Assembly (NCBI GenBank): GCA_035652815.1
Contig: DASRDB010000015.1
Span: 1-64,000, forward strand
Origin: DASRDB01 sp035652815
GTDB lineage: Bacteria > Chloroflexota > Ktedonobacteria > Ktedonobacterales > Ktedonobacteraceae
DNA: 64,000 bases
Reading direction: 5' to 3'
Both the position numbers and the translations under genes were made by a program. The notes beneath the pieces are model-generated. The model worked only from the letters and a program-made list of their open reading frames with translations. It did not search any database and was not told the origin of the DNA. Positions 8,838 through 17,858 of the stretch are shown piece by piece (position 1 is the first letter of the stretch; every line of letters starts with the position of its first letter).

Positions 8838-10133
8838 ATGGCTCAACAAATTGTTAATGCTGCTCCCTCACGGAAAGTGGGAGTAGGCCGTATTGGTTGG
8901 TGGCTGCTGATACTACTCAGTGCTGCTTTGATTGTTTTTCTTATTGTTTCAGAAATTAAGGCCTTTTCTTCGCCGATTCCGTTACATCGCTTACAACTGG
9001 TGAAAGATATTCCCCTGCCAGATGCATTACCCGACCCTCATCGCACGAGCCAGAATCCTTTCGCAGCGGGGCAGGCTGAGCGCTTTGATCACTTTGATTT
9101 TCAGTCGCTTGACCCGGCCACGCACCTGCTCTTTATTGTGCATACAGGGCCGAACCCGGATAAAGAGGCGGCCATCTTGCATAATCCGAACTTTGACGCA
9201 ACTACGGATGGCAATATTGTGGTCTTTAATACTCAGCTTGGCAAGGTGGTTGGGCTTATCCCTGTGCCTCAGGCCGCAGGTGTGATCGTCGCTCCTGACC
9301 TCGGTAAGGTGTTTATTGGGGATGCTGCTGATGGTATAGTCTATATTGTGAGCGAACAAAGTCCTTTCAATATACTGGCAAAGATACGACTCGACCCATC
9401 GGATAGCCCTGACGCCATCGAATATGACCCGGTGGAGCACCGCATTTTTATCGCCGATCCAGGAGCGCCAATCAGTCCTGATGACGCGAATATAGCCCTG
9501 AAAAACCAGAATGTGGCAGTGATTGATGCGATTACCAACAAGCTGATTGGCAAGATTCAAATTGGTGTTCATAAGCCCTTTGGCGATGATGTTGGACATA
9601 TTCAATTTGATCCGGTGACGCATCGCATCTATCTGGTGACTTTACCGTTGATTGACCAGAATTCGGGTGCGCAGCAGACACCGCCTTCTTTTCTCGCGGT
9701 CATTGACCCGATTTCACTCAAAATTCTTTCGGAAATTCGGCTGCCTGATGCGTGTCTTGCTCCTCACGGAGTAGTGATCGATGTGCAGCAGCGTGAAGCT
9801 TTCGTGGCCTGTGTCGATTCACAGAATCTGGTACGAGTTGATTTGAACACGATGAAGCCGTTTGCTGAAGCTCCGCTTCCGGTAGCGTTCAATCCTGATA
9901 TTGTGCGCTTAGACCATACGTTGCATGTTCTTTTTATTGGCTGCGCGGGGGGCATTTCTGTCTTCGATGAGAGCGGGCGCCAGCTTAAGAAACTGGGCGA
10001 TTACTTCCTGGGTGGCGGTAGTCATCATACGCTTGCTATGGATGAGGCGACGCAATTGATTTACCTGCCGCAGCCCTCGGTTGGCGGTAGACCTGTTTTG
10101 CGCGTTATCAAGTATGTGCCAAATGGAGTCTAG
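8838..10133 (+). CDS. Membrane-anchored YVTN-type beta-propeller protein
   Basis: This 431-residue protein has one N-terminal membrane helix (about 20-42) followed by an extracytoplasmic domain of repeated beta-blades. Blade-like units recur roughly every 45-55 residues, for example DGNIVVFNTQLGKVVGLI, DGIVYIVSEQ and NVAVIDAITNKLIGKI, which is the pattern of YncE/YVTN propellers. No catalytic motif is visible. A role in binding or scaffolding at the cell surface is an inference. The gene is monocistronic, with a hairpin between it and the convergent ABC gene. Confidence 0.75.
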   Translation: MAQQIVNAAPSRKVGVGRIGWWLLILLSAALIVFLIVSEIKAFSSPIPLHRLQLVKDIPLPDALPDPHRTSQNPFAAGQAERFDHFDFQSLDPATHLLFIVHTGPNPDKEAAILHNPNFDATTDGNIVVFNTQLGKVVGLIPVPQAAGVIVAPDLGKVFIGDAADGIVYIVSEQSPFNILAKIRLDPSDSPDAIEYDPVEHRIFIADPGAPISPDDANIALKNQNVAVIDAITNKLIGKIQIGVHKPFGDDVGHIQFDPVTHRIYLVTLPLIDQNSGAQQTPPSFLAVIDPISLKILSEIRLPDACLAPHGVVIDVQQREAFVACVDSQNLVRVDLNTMKPFAEAPLPVAFNPDIVRLDHTLHVLFIGCAGGISVFDESGRQLKKLGDYFLGGGSHHTLAMDEATQLIYLPQPSVGGRPVLRVIKYVPNGV

Positions 10134-10200
10134 CTCAACTGAGATGGACTGTATACCAAAACGAGGCGAAACGCGGGCGCATTTTCCTGGTGATACGTCC

Positions 10201-10270
10201 TGCCAGTTACTCGCAATCAGGGCAGATTCATGATGGGCTGGCTTCCCTTCAAGCGCGTCTTGCCAGTTAC
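10201..10270. repeat. Pair of direct repeats 60 bases apart
   Basis: TGCCAGTTAC occurs at 10201-10210 and again at 10261-10270, each preceded by CGTC or CGTCT. The copies lie between two convergent genes. The repeat is short and its function is unknown. Confidence 0.3.
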
Positions 10271-10310
10271 ATCGATATCTGGACAATAGCTCATTTGATC
10301 CCATAATAGG

Positions 10311-10344
10311 AGAGAGGATCGCTCAAGAAGAGTGGATCCTCTCT
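10311..10344. terminator. Hairpin between convergent genes
   Basis: AGAGAGGATC at 10311-10320 pairs perfectly with GATCCTCTCT at 10335-10344 around a 14-base loop, then GTTTCT follows. Its place between two convergent stop codons (10133 and 10365) suggests transcription termination, but the T tract is poor. Confidence 0.5.
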
Positions 10345-10364
10345 GTTTCTACGCGCTATGCCCA

Positions 10365-12887
10365 CTAAAAGGTCTCATAGGTAAGAACTGCTCCCGGAGC
10401 GAGAACGATGCGGTCTCCAATCGAGATGGGTTGGCGATCGACGCGATTGCCCTTATAAGTAATGCCATTGAGGCTATCCGCGTCTTCAATTACCCACATA
10501 CCGTTATCCCAGCGCATTCTGGCGTGCAGGCGCGAGACACGAGGAGATGGCACCTGGATATCGTTGGCTGAGAGACGGCCAATCGTCATGACAGGCTTAT
10601 TGAGCGGAGTAACGCCGATATCCTTTCCATCGACTTCGATTTTCACGCGGGCGCGTTGTGGAAGCGGTCGTAATCCATCCCCATTGAAGCCAGGGGAACT
10701 ATTACGAGCAGGTGTTGGTGGTATCGGAGGGGAACCTGGTTGCGATGGTGGCCCTCCTGGAAAGCTAGAAGGCTGGGGAACAGGAATGGGCCAGTTTTGC
10801 TGTCCTCCTGGAGCTGCGGCTGCGGCAGGACGCGCTCGCCAGAGATCGTCGCCTCCACCACCTACAGGCAGGGGAACAAAAGCAGAACGCAGGATAGACT
10901 GATCGCCTGCGACCCGCTCAGCGCTGTAACGGCTCTGTTCATCCAGCATGTGAGCGAATACGCCACCCATTCGCTTGAGTTCTTTATAGGTACCTTTTTC
11001 AACAATGCGCCCATCGCTTAGCACAATGATTTCATCCACGTTACCAAGCGTACTGAGGCGATGCGAGATGACGATGACAGTACGCCCAACAATGAGCGTG
11101 TCAAGGGCGCGCATCACTTCGGCCTCAGACTCAACATCGAGGGAGGCGGTTGGTTCGTCCAGGATAAGAATTGGGGCATCGCGCAGGATGGCGCGGGCAA
11201 TGGCCATACGTTGGCGCTGTCCACCGGAGAGATTCTTACCCTGCTCGCGTATCAGTGTATTATAGCCATCCGGCTGTGCCATGATCGTTTCATGTATCTG
11301 CGCCTTTTTGGCGGCGTCGATAATCTCTGCTTCGCTGGCCCCAGGACGTCCTACTTCGATGTTTTCACGGAAAGTACCCTCGAAGAGGACGGAGTCTTGC
11401 AACACCATGCTGATATTCTGGCGTAGCACCGTGAGCGGAAAGTTGCGGTTGTCATTGCCATCGATTTTAACAGAGCCTTGCTGTATTTCATAAAAGCGAG
11501 GAATCAGCTTGACGAGAGTGGTTTTGCCTCCGCCGGATAGTCCGACCAGCGCCACTCTTTTCCCTGCTGCAATGTGCAAATTGATGCCCTTGAGAACGGG
11601 AGGACGTTCTGGAGAGTAACTGAAGTAAACATTTTCAAAGGTGATGTTACCCTGAAATTTGGTAGGTCCATGATAGGGAGCTGTTGTCTCAACCAGTTCT
11701 GGAGCCTGATCCAGCACTTCTTGAATGCGCTCAGCGCCTGCCGAGGCGGCGTTGGCGAGCGTGGTCAGCTTCGAGAGGTCGCGCAGTGGTTGATAGAGCA
11801 GCTTGAGGTAGAAGAGGTAAGAAACAATCAGGCCTGCGTCGATGGTACCGGCAGCAAGTTTGAATGGACCGGCTGAAAATGGGTTTCCTGCGGCAACATA
11901 ACCTCCAACGCCGAGAACGGTAGCTGTACCAAGCGCAACGAGGATGGCAACAAGTGGTGTGAACTGTGCCTGGAGTTTTCCAGTGCGCAGGCCCGCCGAA
12001 CGGTTCTCACCTACCCGACCACCAAAGCGCATATCTTCCCGTTCCTCGCGGGTGAAGACTTTAATCACGGTCAGCGCATTGATGTCTTCGGTGGCGACAT
12101 CAGCTACTTGCGCGGCAGACTTCGCCTGCTTTTTGGCGGCAGCCTTGATCGTGCGCGTGTAGTAGAGGACGATGACGGCCATAGCAGGAACGATGGCAAG
12201 GGAAAGAACTGTATAGGGTACACTGTAAAACAGCATGATAGCGGCAACGCCTCCAATGGTCAGGAAACCAACCAGCAGATCAACCAGGCCATCGGTGACG
12301 AATTTTTCAATGTCGGCGATATTGCTGGTGATACGCTGTACCAGGTCGCCTTTTTTCTGCTTGCCATGCCAGTCCAGCGAGAGGCGTTGTAGATGTTCGA
12401 ATAGTTGCTTGCGTAACCTTGAACTAAGCCCTTGAGCTATGTACGCGGCCAAAAAAAGGTCCACGTAGACCAGTATAGCGCTCAAAGTAGAGAAGATAAC
12501 CAGCACAATTACTGAAAAAACGATGACGCCAATGACGCTATGGTGGGTGGTATCAGGTGTGATGAACGTCTGTGGCCTTGCCGGATCGGCTGGACAGGGT
12601 GAAGTAGGCGGCGGTACGGGCTGATGTCCACCAGGAGGCGGGTTGAGAGAAGGATCAAGCGTGGGAGTATCAAACCAATCGAGCAACCCAGGGTTGTTGT
12701 TCAGGCCGAGAAACGGAAAGGTACAGGCTGGATCATTTCCTGGATTCTGGGCTTTACTAGGAATCCATTTAAGCGGCTGAAGCGCAATGATATCCGAACT
12801 TACCTGGGCAAATGCGACCAGTATTGCAAGTAAGACCAGCACACGGTACCCCTGTAAGTTACGGTAGAGAAATTTGATCAAGAACAT
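10365..12887 (-). CDS. ABC exporter (membrane plus ATPase) fused to a C-terminal FHA domain
   Basis: This 840-residue protein joins three parts. First is a six-helix exporter membrane domain. Second is an ATPase with Walker A GLSGGGKTTL (near 450), signature LSGGQRQ (near 550) and Walker B ILILDEPTASLD. After a proline-rich linker comes an FHA domain (about 765-840) with IGR, SRLHAR and SLNG motifs. FHA domains bind phosphothreonine, so transport may be controlled by the serine/threonine kinases encoded at 17.9-22.0 kb; that link is inference. An unusual proline-rich loop of about 85 residues with two cysteines separates the first two membrane helices. GAGGAGG precedes the ATG at 12887, which is preferred over the ATG at 12911. 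The substrate is unknown. Confidence 0.9.
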   Translation of the reverse strand: MFLIKFLYRNLQGYRVLVLLAILVAFAQVSSDIIALQPLKWIPSKAQNPGNDPACTFPFLGLNNNPGLLDWFDTPTLDPSLNPPPGGHQPVPPPTSPCPADPARPQTFITPDTTHHSVIGVIVFSVIVLVIFSTLSAILVYVDLFLAAYIAQGLSSRLRKQLFEHLQRLSLDWHGKQKKGDLVQRITSNIADIEKFVTDGLVDLLVGFLTIGGVAAIMLFYSVPYTVLSLAIVPAMAVIVLYYTRTIKAAAKKQAKSAAQVADVATEDINALTVIKVFTREEREDMRFGGRVGENRSAGLRTGKLQAQFTPLVAILVALGTATVLGVGGYVAAGNPFSAGPFKLAAGTIDAGLIVSYLFYLKLLYQPLRDLSKLTTLANAASAGAERIQEVLDQAPELVETTAPYHGPTKFQGNITFENVYFSYSPERPPVLKGINLHIAAGKRVALVGLSGGGKTTLVKLIPRFYEIQQGSVKIDGNDNRNFPLTVLRQNISMVLQDSVLFEGTFRENIEVGRPGASEAEIIDAAKKAQIHETIMAQPDGYNTLIREQGKNLSGGQRQRMAIARAILRDAPILILDEPTASLDVESEAEVMRALDTLIVGRTVIVISHRLSTLGNVDEIIVLSDGRIVEKGTYKELKRMGGVFAHMLDEQSRYSAERVAGDQSILRSAFVPLPVGGGGDDLWRARPAAAAAPGGQQNWPIPVPQPSSFPGGPPSQPGSPPIPPTPARNSSPGFNGDGLRPLPQRARVKIEVDGKDIGVTPLNKPVMTIGRLSANDIQVPSPRVSRLHARMRWDNGMWVIEDADSLNGITYKGNRVDRQPISIGDRIVLAPGAVLTYETF

Positions 12888-13481
12888 GGCTGCCTCCTCA
12901 CCCAGAAGCATAGTAGTTATTATAAGGACGATACACTTGCTGATTTTTTTGCTCTAAGCTATCAGCAGATAGCAGGCCCCTGCGCACGAAAGACGTTTTT
13001 GAAAATAGCGTTGATGTGTGTCTATCAGTTAATGGCAGAGTATCAGGCAGAAGCAGAACTGTCAATAGATCAGAAGACATTTTTAGGCAGTAAAAATACT
13101 GAATACTATTTATTAATCTCTGCTATTTTGTTCGTAGCTATGTGTACTACGAAAAATGCTTTTCATTTTTACAGACCTCATCTGATTTGGGAATATTTCG
13201 TCATGACGCTCAAAAGCGGGGTGAAGATTTCTTAACGTGCAATAAGTACTTTTCTATCAGTCTATTTTATATCGCAGAATAGCTTTCTTTTGCCTGCTGT
13301 AATATTCTCATTGAGTCATCTGTATTCAGAACAATTCAACGTATTTCAGCGGATACCTCCGATACGGGATAAATTGTTACTGACATCATGAAATACAGAT
13401 GAGAGGATGGCATTCTTTCAAAGTGAACGCCTCTCTTTGACTGGAGTTGTGCAAGTCTTGTCTATTAAAAAGGAGAAGCAG
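12888..13481. other. AT-rich intergenic region without a convincing gene
   Basis: This 594-base region between two divergent genes is AT-rich. It contains a 78-codon + frame at 12999-13235 with no ribosome binding site and no domain, which I reject. It probably holds the promoters of both flanking genes. I could not identify clear -35/-10 pairs. Confidence 0.4.
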
Positions 13482-14738
13482 ATGCAAAAAATGGTTCTTC
13501 CCAGTGGCTGGGACGATGATACTTTTCCTCCTGTTCCCAGCAGGAAGGCGCGGCGAAAAAAGGAACGGAAACTGATAGCTGTTATTGCAGGTGTTGTCTT
13601 GCTCGGCCTTGCAATTACGCTTGTATCTTCGCTGGTCTTCGCCAGGCTCAACGCGGCGCTGCTCAGCAATTCTTTGTACCATCGTTACCAGAATGGTCAG
13701 TCCGATTCGGGCAACCGGCCAGTTACAACCATTATGGGCCTGAATCGCATCTCTGTGGTGGGCAGTACGGCCTTTATTGTGGATGGTCATGGCAGAACGA
13801 TTTCGGTTGATCCCAACCCCTATGGCGTGGCTATTGCACCTACCGGGATGCCGGGCATCCTCAAACCGGGCGATGTGGTGGTGACGAACTTTGGCGCGAA
13901 TCAGACGGGAACCACGCTGGTTCGTTTCCCCGGCGGCAAAGGGCCTGGCCTGCTCTTTAATACTCAGGCGAACGCGGGTACAAAAGGACCGGCGTTCGAG
14001 GCGTTCAATGCGCTGACCGGTACGGACTGGGTGGCGAACTTCGCGGCGAACAATGTGCAGGTGTTCAAAACCGATGGCACAGTCCTGGCTACGATTACCA
14101 GCCCGCTTTTCAATAAACCCTGGGCGCAGGCAACCAATCATGGGCTACGCAATCCCATAGATGGCTCGGTAATTTCATTCTTCACCTCAAATACTGGTGA
14201 CGCGACTATTGACCGCATCGACGTGATTCCGTCTAAAAACGGCACGATGTTCCGTGTCTTCCAGATTGGTCAATTGACGCAGGTGAATGGCGGGGCAAAG
14301 ATCAACCTGACCTGGGTGCCATCGCTTCAGGTTGGCCGTCATCGCTTCACGGATGTGCTGATTGCTCTGGATATCGGCATGAACAGAGTCGTGATCTACC
14401 CTAACAGCACCACTATGAATACGACCAACACGCGCTCAACCTCCAAAGGGATCGCGGTCTTCCAGGGGAAGCCGCTGAACATGCCGGGTGGATTAACAAT
14501 CAATCCCCTCAATGGCGACCTGCTGGTGGTCAACCTGAATGACAACAACCTGGTCGAACTGAACCTCACTCTGGGTAAGGCAGTAGGGACGCGCCTGCTC
14601 GACAATGTGCCGGTCGATGCACAATCGGGAAATGGTTCAGCGTTGTTCGGTGTGGCGGCGACACGCGATTCAAGGGGCAACCTGGAGGTATTCTTTACCG
14701 ACGATAATATGAATACCCTGAATCTGCTGAGCATCTAA
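13482..14738 (+). CDS. Membrane-anchored NHL-like beta-propeller protein
   Basis: This 418-residue protein has a short cytoplasmic segment, a basic patch (RKARRKKERK) and one membrane helix (about 35-57). A large extracytoplasmic domain of repeats follows, such as GDVVVTNFGANQTGTTLVRF, GTDWVANFAANNVQVF and NGDLLVVNLNDNNLVELN. These look like NHL or SMP-30-type propeller blades. An upstream in-frame start exists at 13407, but AAGGAG at 13470-13475 points to the ATG at 13482. No catalytic residues are recognisable. A classical terminator follows directly. Confidence 0.72.
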   Translation: MQKMVLPSGWDDDTFPPVPSRKARRKKERKLIAVIAGVVLLGLAITLVSSLVFARLNAALLSNSLYHRYQNGQSDSGNRPVTTIMGLNRISVVGSTAFIVDGHGRTISVDPNPYGVAIAPTGMPGILKPGDVVVTNFGANQTGTTLVRFPGGKGPGLLFNTQANAGTKGPAFEAFNALTGTDWVANFAANNVQVFKTDGTVLATITSPLFNKPWAQATNHGLRNPIDGSVISFFTSNTGDATIDRIDVIPSKNGTMFRVFQIGQLTQVNGGAKINLTWVPSLQVGRHRFTDVLIALDIGMNRVVIYPNSTTMNTTNTRSTSKGIAVFQGKPLNMPGGLTINPLNGDLLVVNLNDNNLVELNLTLGKAVGTRLLDNVPVDAQSGNGSALFGVAATRDSRGNLEVFFTDDNMNTLNLLSI

Positions 14739-14744
14739 CTGAAG

Positions 14745-14784
14745 AGAAGGGCTGGCTATGCAATCGCCAGCCCTTCTTTTTATT
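14745..14784. terminator. Terminator between convergent genes
   Basis: AGAAGGGCTGGC at 14745-14756 pairs perfectly with GCCAGCCCTTCT at 14766-14777 around a 9-base loop and is followed by TTTTATT. It ends the 13482 gene and may serve the convergent gene at 14799 as well. Confidence 0.85.
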
Positions 14785-14798
14785 GGAAAGCCGCTCTC

Positions 14799-16421
14799 TT
14801 ACTGAGAAGCAGGAGGAACGATAAGCGCTGTCAGCGAATAAGGGGGAAGCACTTGCAGGTAATCAGGCACTATCCCTGGTTCGCGTATTCTGCTGATCGA
14901 GGTGCTGTTCTCGCCGTAGAAGTAGGCGACAGGATTGGGCGCTGGCTTAAAACCCGTCCATGAAAGGGTCACGGCATAGGTTGTGCTGGGGTCTTTGTTG
15001 ATGAACAATACGGCGATGCTGCCATCAGCCCGCTTCACGGCATAGACGGCAATCAGACTTTGATTGGACGAGGCACCAAGCATCTGATCGCCCGCGTCAG
15101 CAAATTTATGCAGCATTTGCAGGCCGTAGTACGTGGGGAATGGCGTGTCAGCAGGCGGTTCGCTCACTCCATTTGACGATTCGCCACTGGAGAGAACCCC
15201 ATAATCCCCGTAGTCGGCTGTGCCATAGAGCGAGGGGCTATCGTTGGTTCCGGTCATGATGCTGTTGTGCAAGTCCCACCAATCGACATTAGTGACACCA
15301 TTTTCGAGCCAGTTCATATAGTCATCGTCGAGAAAGAGGGCGTTGACCAGGCTGACGGTCTGCTTGCCAGGATTGTAGGATACAGAGTTGGTTTCTGTGA
15401 CCATGATCTGTACGGCGCTGGCGTGCGAGCCGCAGTATTGATTGATCTTGGAGCGCAGAGTGGAGACCATGCTGGGAATACTGGGAGTGGAACTGACGCT
15501 AGTTGTTTCGCCGTTTTCGGGCGCTGAGAGCAAACCAGCATCGCTTTCACCGCCGGGACCCTGCGCGTACCAGTGCGCAACGACGAAGTCCACGGAAGAG
15601 CAGGCGATTGGCAATACGGTATCGTTCCAGGGCTGCGGCGAAGATGCGCTGGTCTGCCCGTCTGGCCAGTTACCCGGCGCGGTCAGGACGAGGCCGATCT
15701 TGATGGTGGGATCGACCGCTTTCATAGCCTGGCTGAAGGAGACGACGTTGTTGGCATAAGTTGCTGGCCCCAAACCATGCGTGTCGTATTCCCACGTGGC
15801 TCCGTAGGTACCGTTGCCATAGAGTTCGTTGCCGATCTCCCAATACTTGATGCCATAGTTATGCCCGGTGCTGCTGCCGCCGGGATAGGTTGGTATGGGG
15901 CCGTTATAGCCAGGACCACCTTTGTTCGCATATTGCACCCAGCCCGCGGCTTCTTGAGGCGTGCCCGAGCCATAATTGACTGTGATGATGGCCTGCGCTC
16001 CGGTCGCCTGAACGACACCCATGAAGGCGTCGAAGGTATCATTGGCATTGACCGTACCGCAGATCGAACAGGTTTCAGTGGTATTTGACTGCCAGTGGTA
16101 ATAGTCCGAGGTCGAGCCGCCGGGATAACGCATGACCTTGACGCCGTCCTGGCGTAGCATTCCTGGAACGCTTGCATCGAGGAGGTGACTATCCCAGGCG
16201 GCTGTGTTGATGCCGAACGCAGTGCCTGGAATCGCGCCGAGAGAAGAACCAGCGTTAATGGTCGCCTGAGCTGCCGCAACATTTTGTGCCTGACGAGGTG
16301 AATATGCCGCCGCGCTGGAAGAGGTGGCGATTGTTCCCGCCAGTATTGCACCCAGTGCCAGTATGAGAGCGACCATGCGCCTGCTCCAATTTTTATGCAG
16401 GAGCGTATACCGTGATGTCAT
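14799..16421 (-). CDS. Secreted alpha-L-arabinofuranosidase-like glycoside hydrolase
   Basis: This 540-residue protein starts with a signal peptide: basic residues, a hydrophobic core (about 16-30), then AAAYS. The catalytic domain resembles clan GH-A arabinofuranosidases. It has the RYPGGSTSDYYHW substrate-binding motif and KYWEIGNELYG, carrying the probable acid/base glutamate. IMVTETNSVS is a candidate for the nucleophile glutamate. A beta-sandwich-like C-terminus follows. It probably cleaves arabinose side chains from plant polysaccharide outside the cell. The start at 16421 has AAGGAGAAAGG upstream. A perfect 20-bp palindrome lies 115 bases upstream, and a LacI-type regulator gene lies beyond it, suggesting sugar-dependent control. 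Confidence 0.8.
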   Translation of the reverse strand: MTSRYTLLHKNWSRRMVALILALGAILAGTIATSSSAAAYSPRQAQNVAAAQATINAGSSLGAIPGTAFGINTAAWDSHLLDASVPGMLRQDGVKVMRYPGGSTSDYYHWQSNTTETCSICGTVNANDTFDAFMGVVQATGAQAIITVNYGSGTPQEAAGWVQYANKGGPGYNGPIPTYPGGSSTGHNYGIKYWEIGNELYGNGTYGATWEYDTHGLGPATYANNVVSFSQAMKAVDPTIKIGLVLTAPGNWPDGQTSASSPQPWNDTVLPIACSSVDFVVAHWYAQGPGGESDAGLLSAPENGETTSVSSTPSIPSMVSTLRSKINQYCGSHASAVQIMVTETNSVSYNPGKQTVSLVNALFLDDDYMNWLENGVTNVDWWDLHNSIMTGTNDSPSLYGTADYGDYGVLSSGESSNGVSEPPADTPFPTYYGLQMLHKFADAGDQMLGASSNQSLIAVYAVKRADGSIAVLFINKDPSTTYAVTLSWTGFKPAPNPVAYFYGENSTSISRIREPGIVPDYLQVLPPYSLTALIVPPASQ

Positions 16422-16535
16422 CGTACCTTTCTCCTTAACTTTGAAGCAATACAATAAATATCTGCTGTGGAAAAATGTTCTGAGCCGACACCTCCTTTCC
16501 TTGAGACAGCATGAAAATGACAGAAAAGTGAATTA

Positions 16536-16555
16536 TGTTGCCAAATTTGGCAACA
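16536..16555. promoter_or_regulatory. 20-bp perfect palindrome upstream of the arabinofuranosidase gene
   Basis: TGTTGCCAAA at 16536-16545 is followed directly by its exact reverse complement, TTTGGCAACA. The site is in the intergenic space between the LacI-type gene's stop and the hydrolase start, where an operator would be expected. Which regulator binds is inference. Confidence 0.6.
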
Positions 16556-16639
16556 AGAGTACAAGACATAAGCACGACAGTACGTCATTATGTCAGTAGT
16601 AACAGGCTTGTTATTTAGTTGAAATGGCAGTTGTGTAAG

Positions 16640-17716
16640 CTATATTGAGTTTATGGTAAAAGTGGCACCACACGATTTACGCACTACGAGATGGGTCGGC
16701 AAGATGATATGCGAAGGTGTGATTTGCTCCTCAACAGGAGCAACCTGCCCTTTCTTTCGACGGTTAGAGTACACATCCCTTTGATTAATAAGCGTGAGCA
16801 AGAGTTGGGCGGCGTGGCGGCCCATCTCCTTGAAAGGATGATGGATGGTTGTGAGAGGAGGCTGTACATGTGCCGAGGGGGGAATGTCGTCAAAGCCAAC
16901 TAAGGCGACATCTTCGGGAATACGAATGCCCTGTTCTTCGGCCGCCTGTAAGACGCCGTATGCCGTGAGGTCGTTGCTGGCAAAGATGGCGGTGGGAGGA
17001 GTATCCATCGCAAAGAATTGCCTTGCGCAGTGACGACCACCTTCACAGGTATAATCTCCTTGCAGCACCAGCGCGGGATCGACTTCCAGTCCTGCTTCAT
17101 GTAGCGCCTGACAATATCCCTGATAGCGGTCGTGGGTACAGGGGATTTCGGGAAGTCCTAAAATACAACCGATGCGTCGATGTCCGAGGTCAAGCAAGTG
17201 ACGCACAGCCGCAGAGGCTGCTGCTGCATTATCAATTCCTACCCAGGGAAGATTTGCGCGTGATGCGACATGGTTAATTAAGACCACCGGCAAGCCACGT
17301 TCATGTAGTTCTACCAGGTGCTGGGGGGATTGTGTATGTAAAAGCGCCAGGAGACCAACGGCCATGTTGGTAGCGAGCATACGGTCAATGATGAAACTGA
17401 AATCCTTCTCGGGAGAGGCGCTGTAGAGAATAATCTCGTATTGCGTATCTTCGATCACTGCCGCGACTCCCTGCAACACATCGGTCACAAGTTCCCAGGT
17501 CAGGGCAGGGACGAGCAGGCCAATGAGGGGGTTGTGCCCTTTTGCGAGGCCAGTGGCGGCGGCATTGGGCATGAAACCATGTTCCTGCATAACGTTAAGG
17601 ATGCGCTCTCGTGTTGCGGCATCAACGTTGGAGTGCGCGTTTAGTACGCGAGAGACGGTTGATTTTGACACCCCGGCCAGACGCGCAATGTCGCGTATCG
17701 TCAACTTTTCGGTCAT
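16640..17716 (-). CDS. LacI-family transcriptional regulator
   Basis: This 358-residue protein has the canonical LacI DNA-binding helix-turn-helix at the N-terminus (TIRDIARLAGVSKSTVSRVLN, about 6-26). A hinge follows (MPNAAATGLAKG) and then a periplasmic-binding-protein-like sugar domain with GLLVPALTWELV, ASNDLTAYGVLQAA and VALVGFDDIP. Such proteins usually repress sugar catabolic genes until a ligand binds. The arabinofuranosidase gene downstream on the same strand is the obvious target. A 12-bp palindrome lies 43 bases upstream of the start and may be an autoregulatory operator. The start follows the family alignment. Confidence 0.93.
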   Translation of the reverse strand: MTEKLTIRDIARLAGVSKSTVSRVLNAHSNVDAATRERILNVMQEHGFMPNAAATGLAKGHNPLIGLLVPALTWELVTDVLQGVAAVIEDTQYEIILYSASPEKDFSFIIDRMLATNMAVGLLALLHTQSPQHLVELHERGLPVVLINHVASRANLPWVGIDNAAAASAAVRHLLDLGHRRIGCILGLPEIPCTHDRYQGYCQALHEAGLEVDPALVLQGDYTCEGGRHCARQFFAMDTPPTAIFASNDLTAYGVLQAAEEQGIRIPEDVALVGFDDIPPSAHVQPPLTTIHHPFKEMGRHAAQLLLTLINQRDVYSNRRKKGQVAPVEEQITPSHIILPTHLVVRKSCGATFTINSI

Positions 17717-17759
17717 AAATGGACATCCCCAGGCTTCTTTATGACTCTCATTATGTAGT

Positions 17760-17771
17760 GGGACCGGTCCC
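17760..17771. promoter_or_regulatory. Palindrome GGGACCGGTCCC, candidate LacI operator
   Basis: A perfect 12-bp palindrome with a central CG, the usual centre of LacI-family operators, lies 43 bases upstream of the LacI-type start codon. It differs from the palindrome before the hydrolase gene, so the same protein may not bind both. Confidence 0.5.
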
Positions 17772-17858
17772 GTTTCTGTTGTTAATAATATAGTGAAAAT
17801 TTCTTGAAGTCAAGAGGTCTACTGCTTTTTTTCTTCGCCAGATAGATATTCATTTGCA

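Noticed and set aside
12999..13235. 78-codon + frame in the AT-rich gap
   Set aside because: No ribosome binding site, no domain, and it lies in a region likely to hold divergent promoters.
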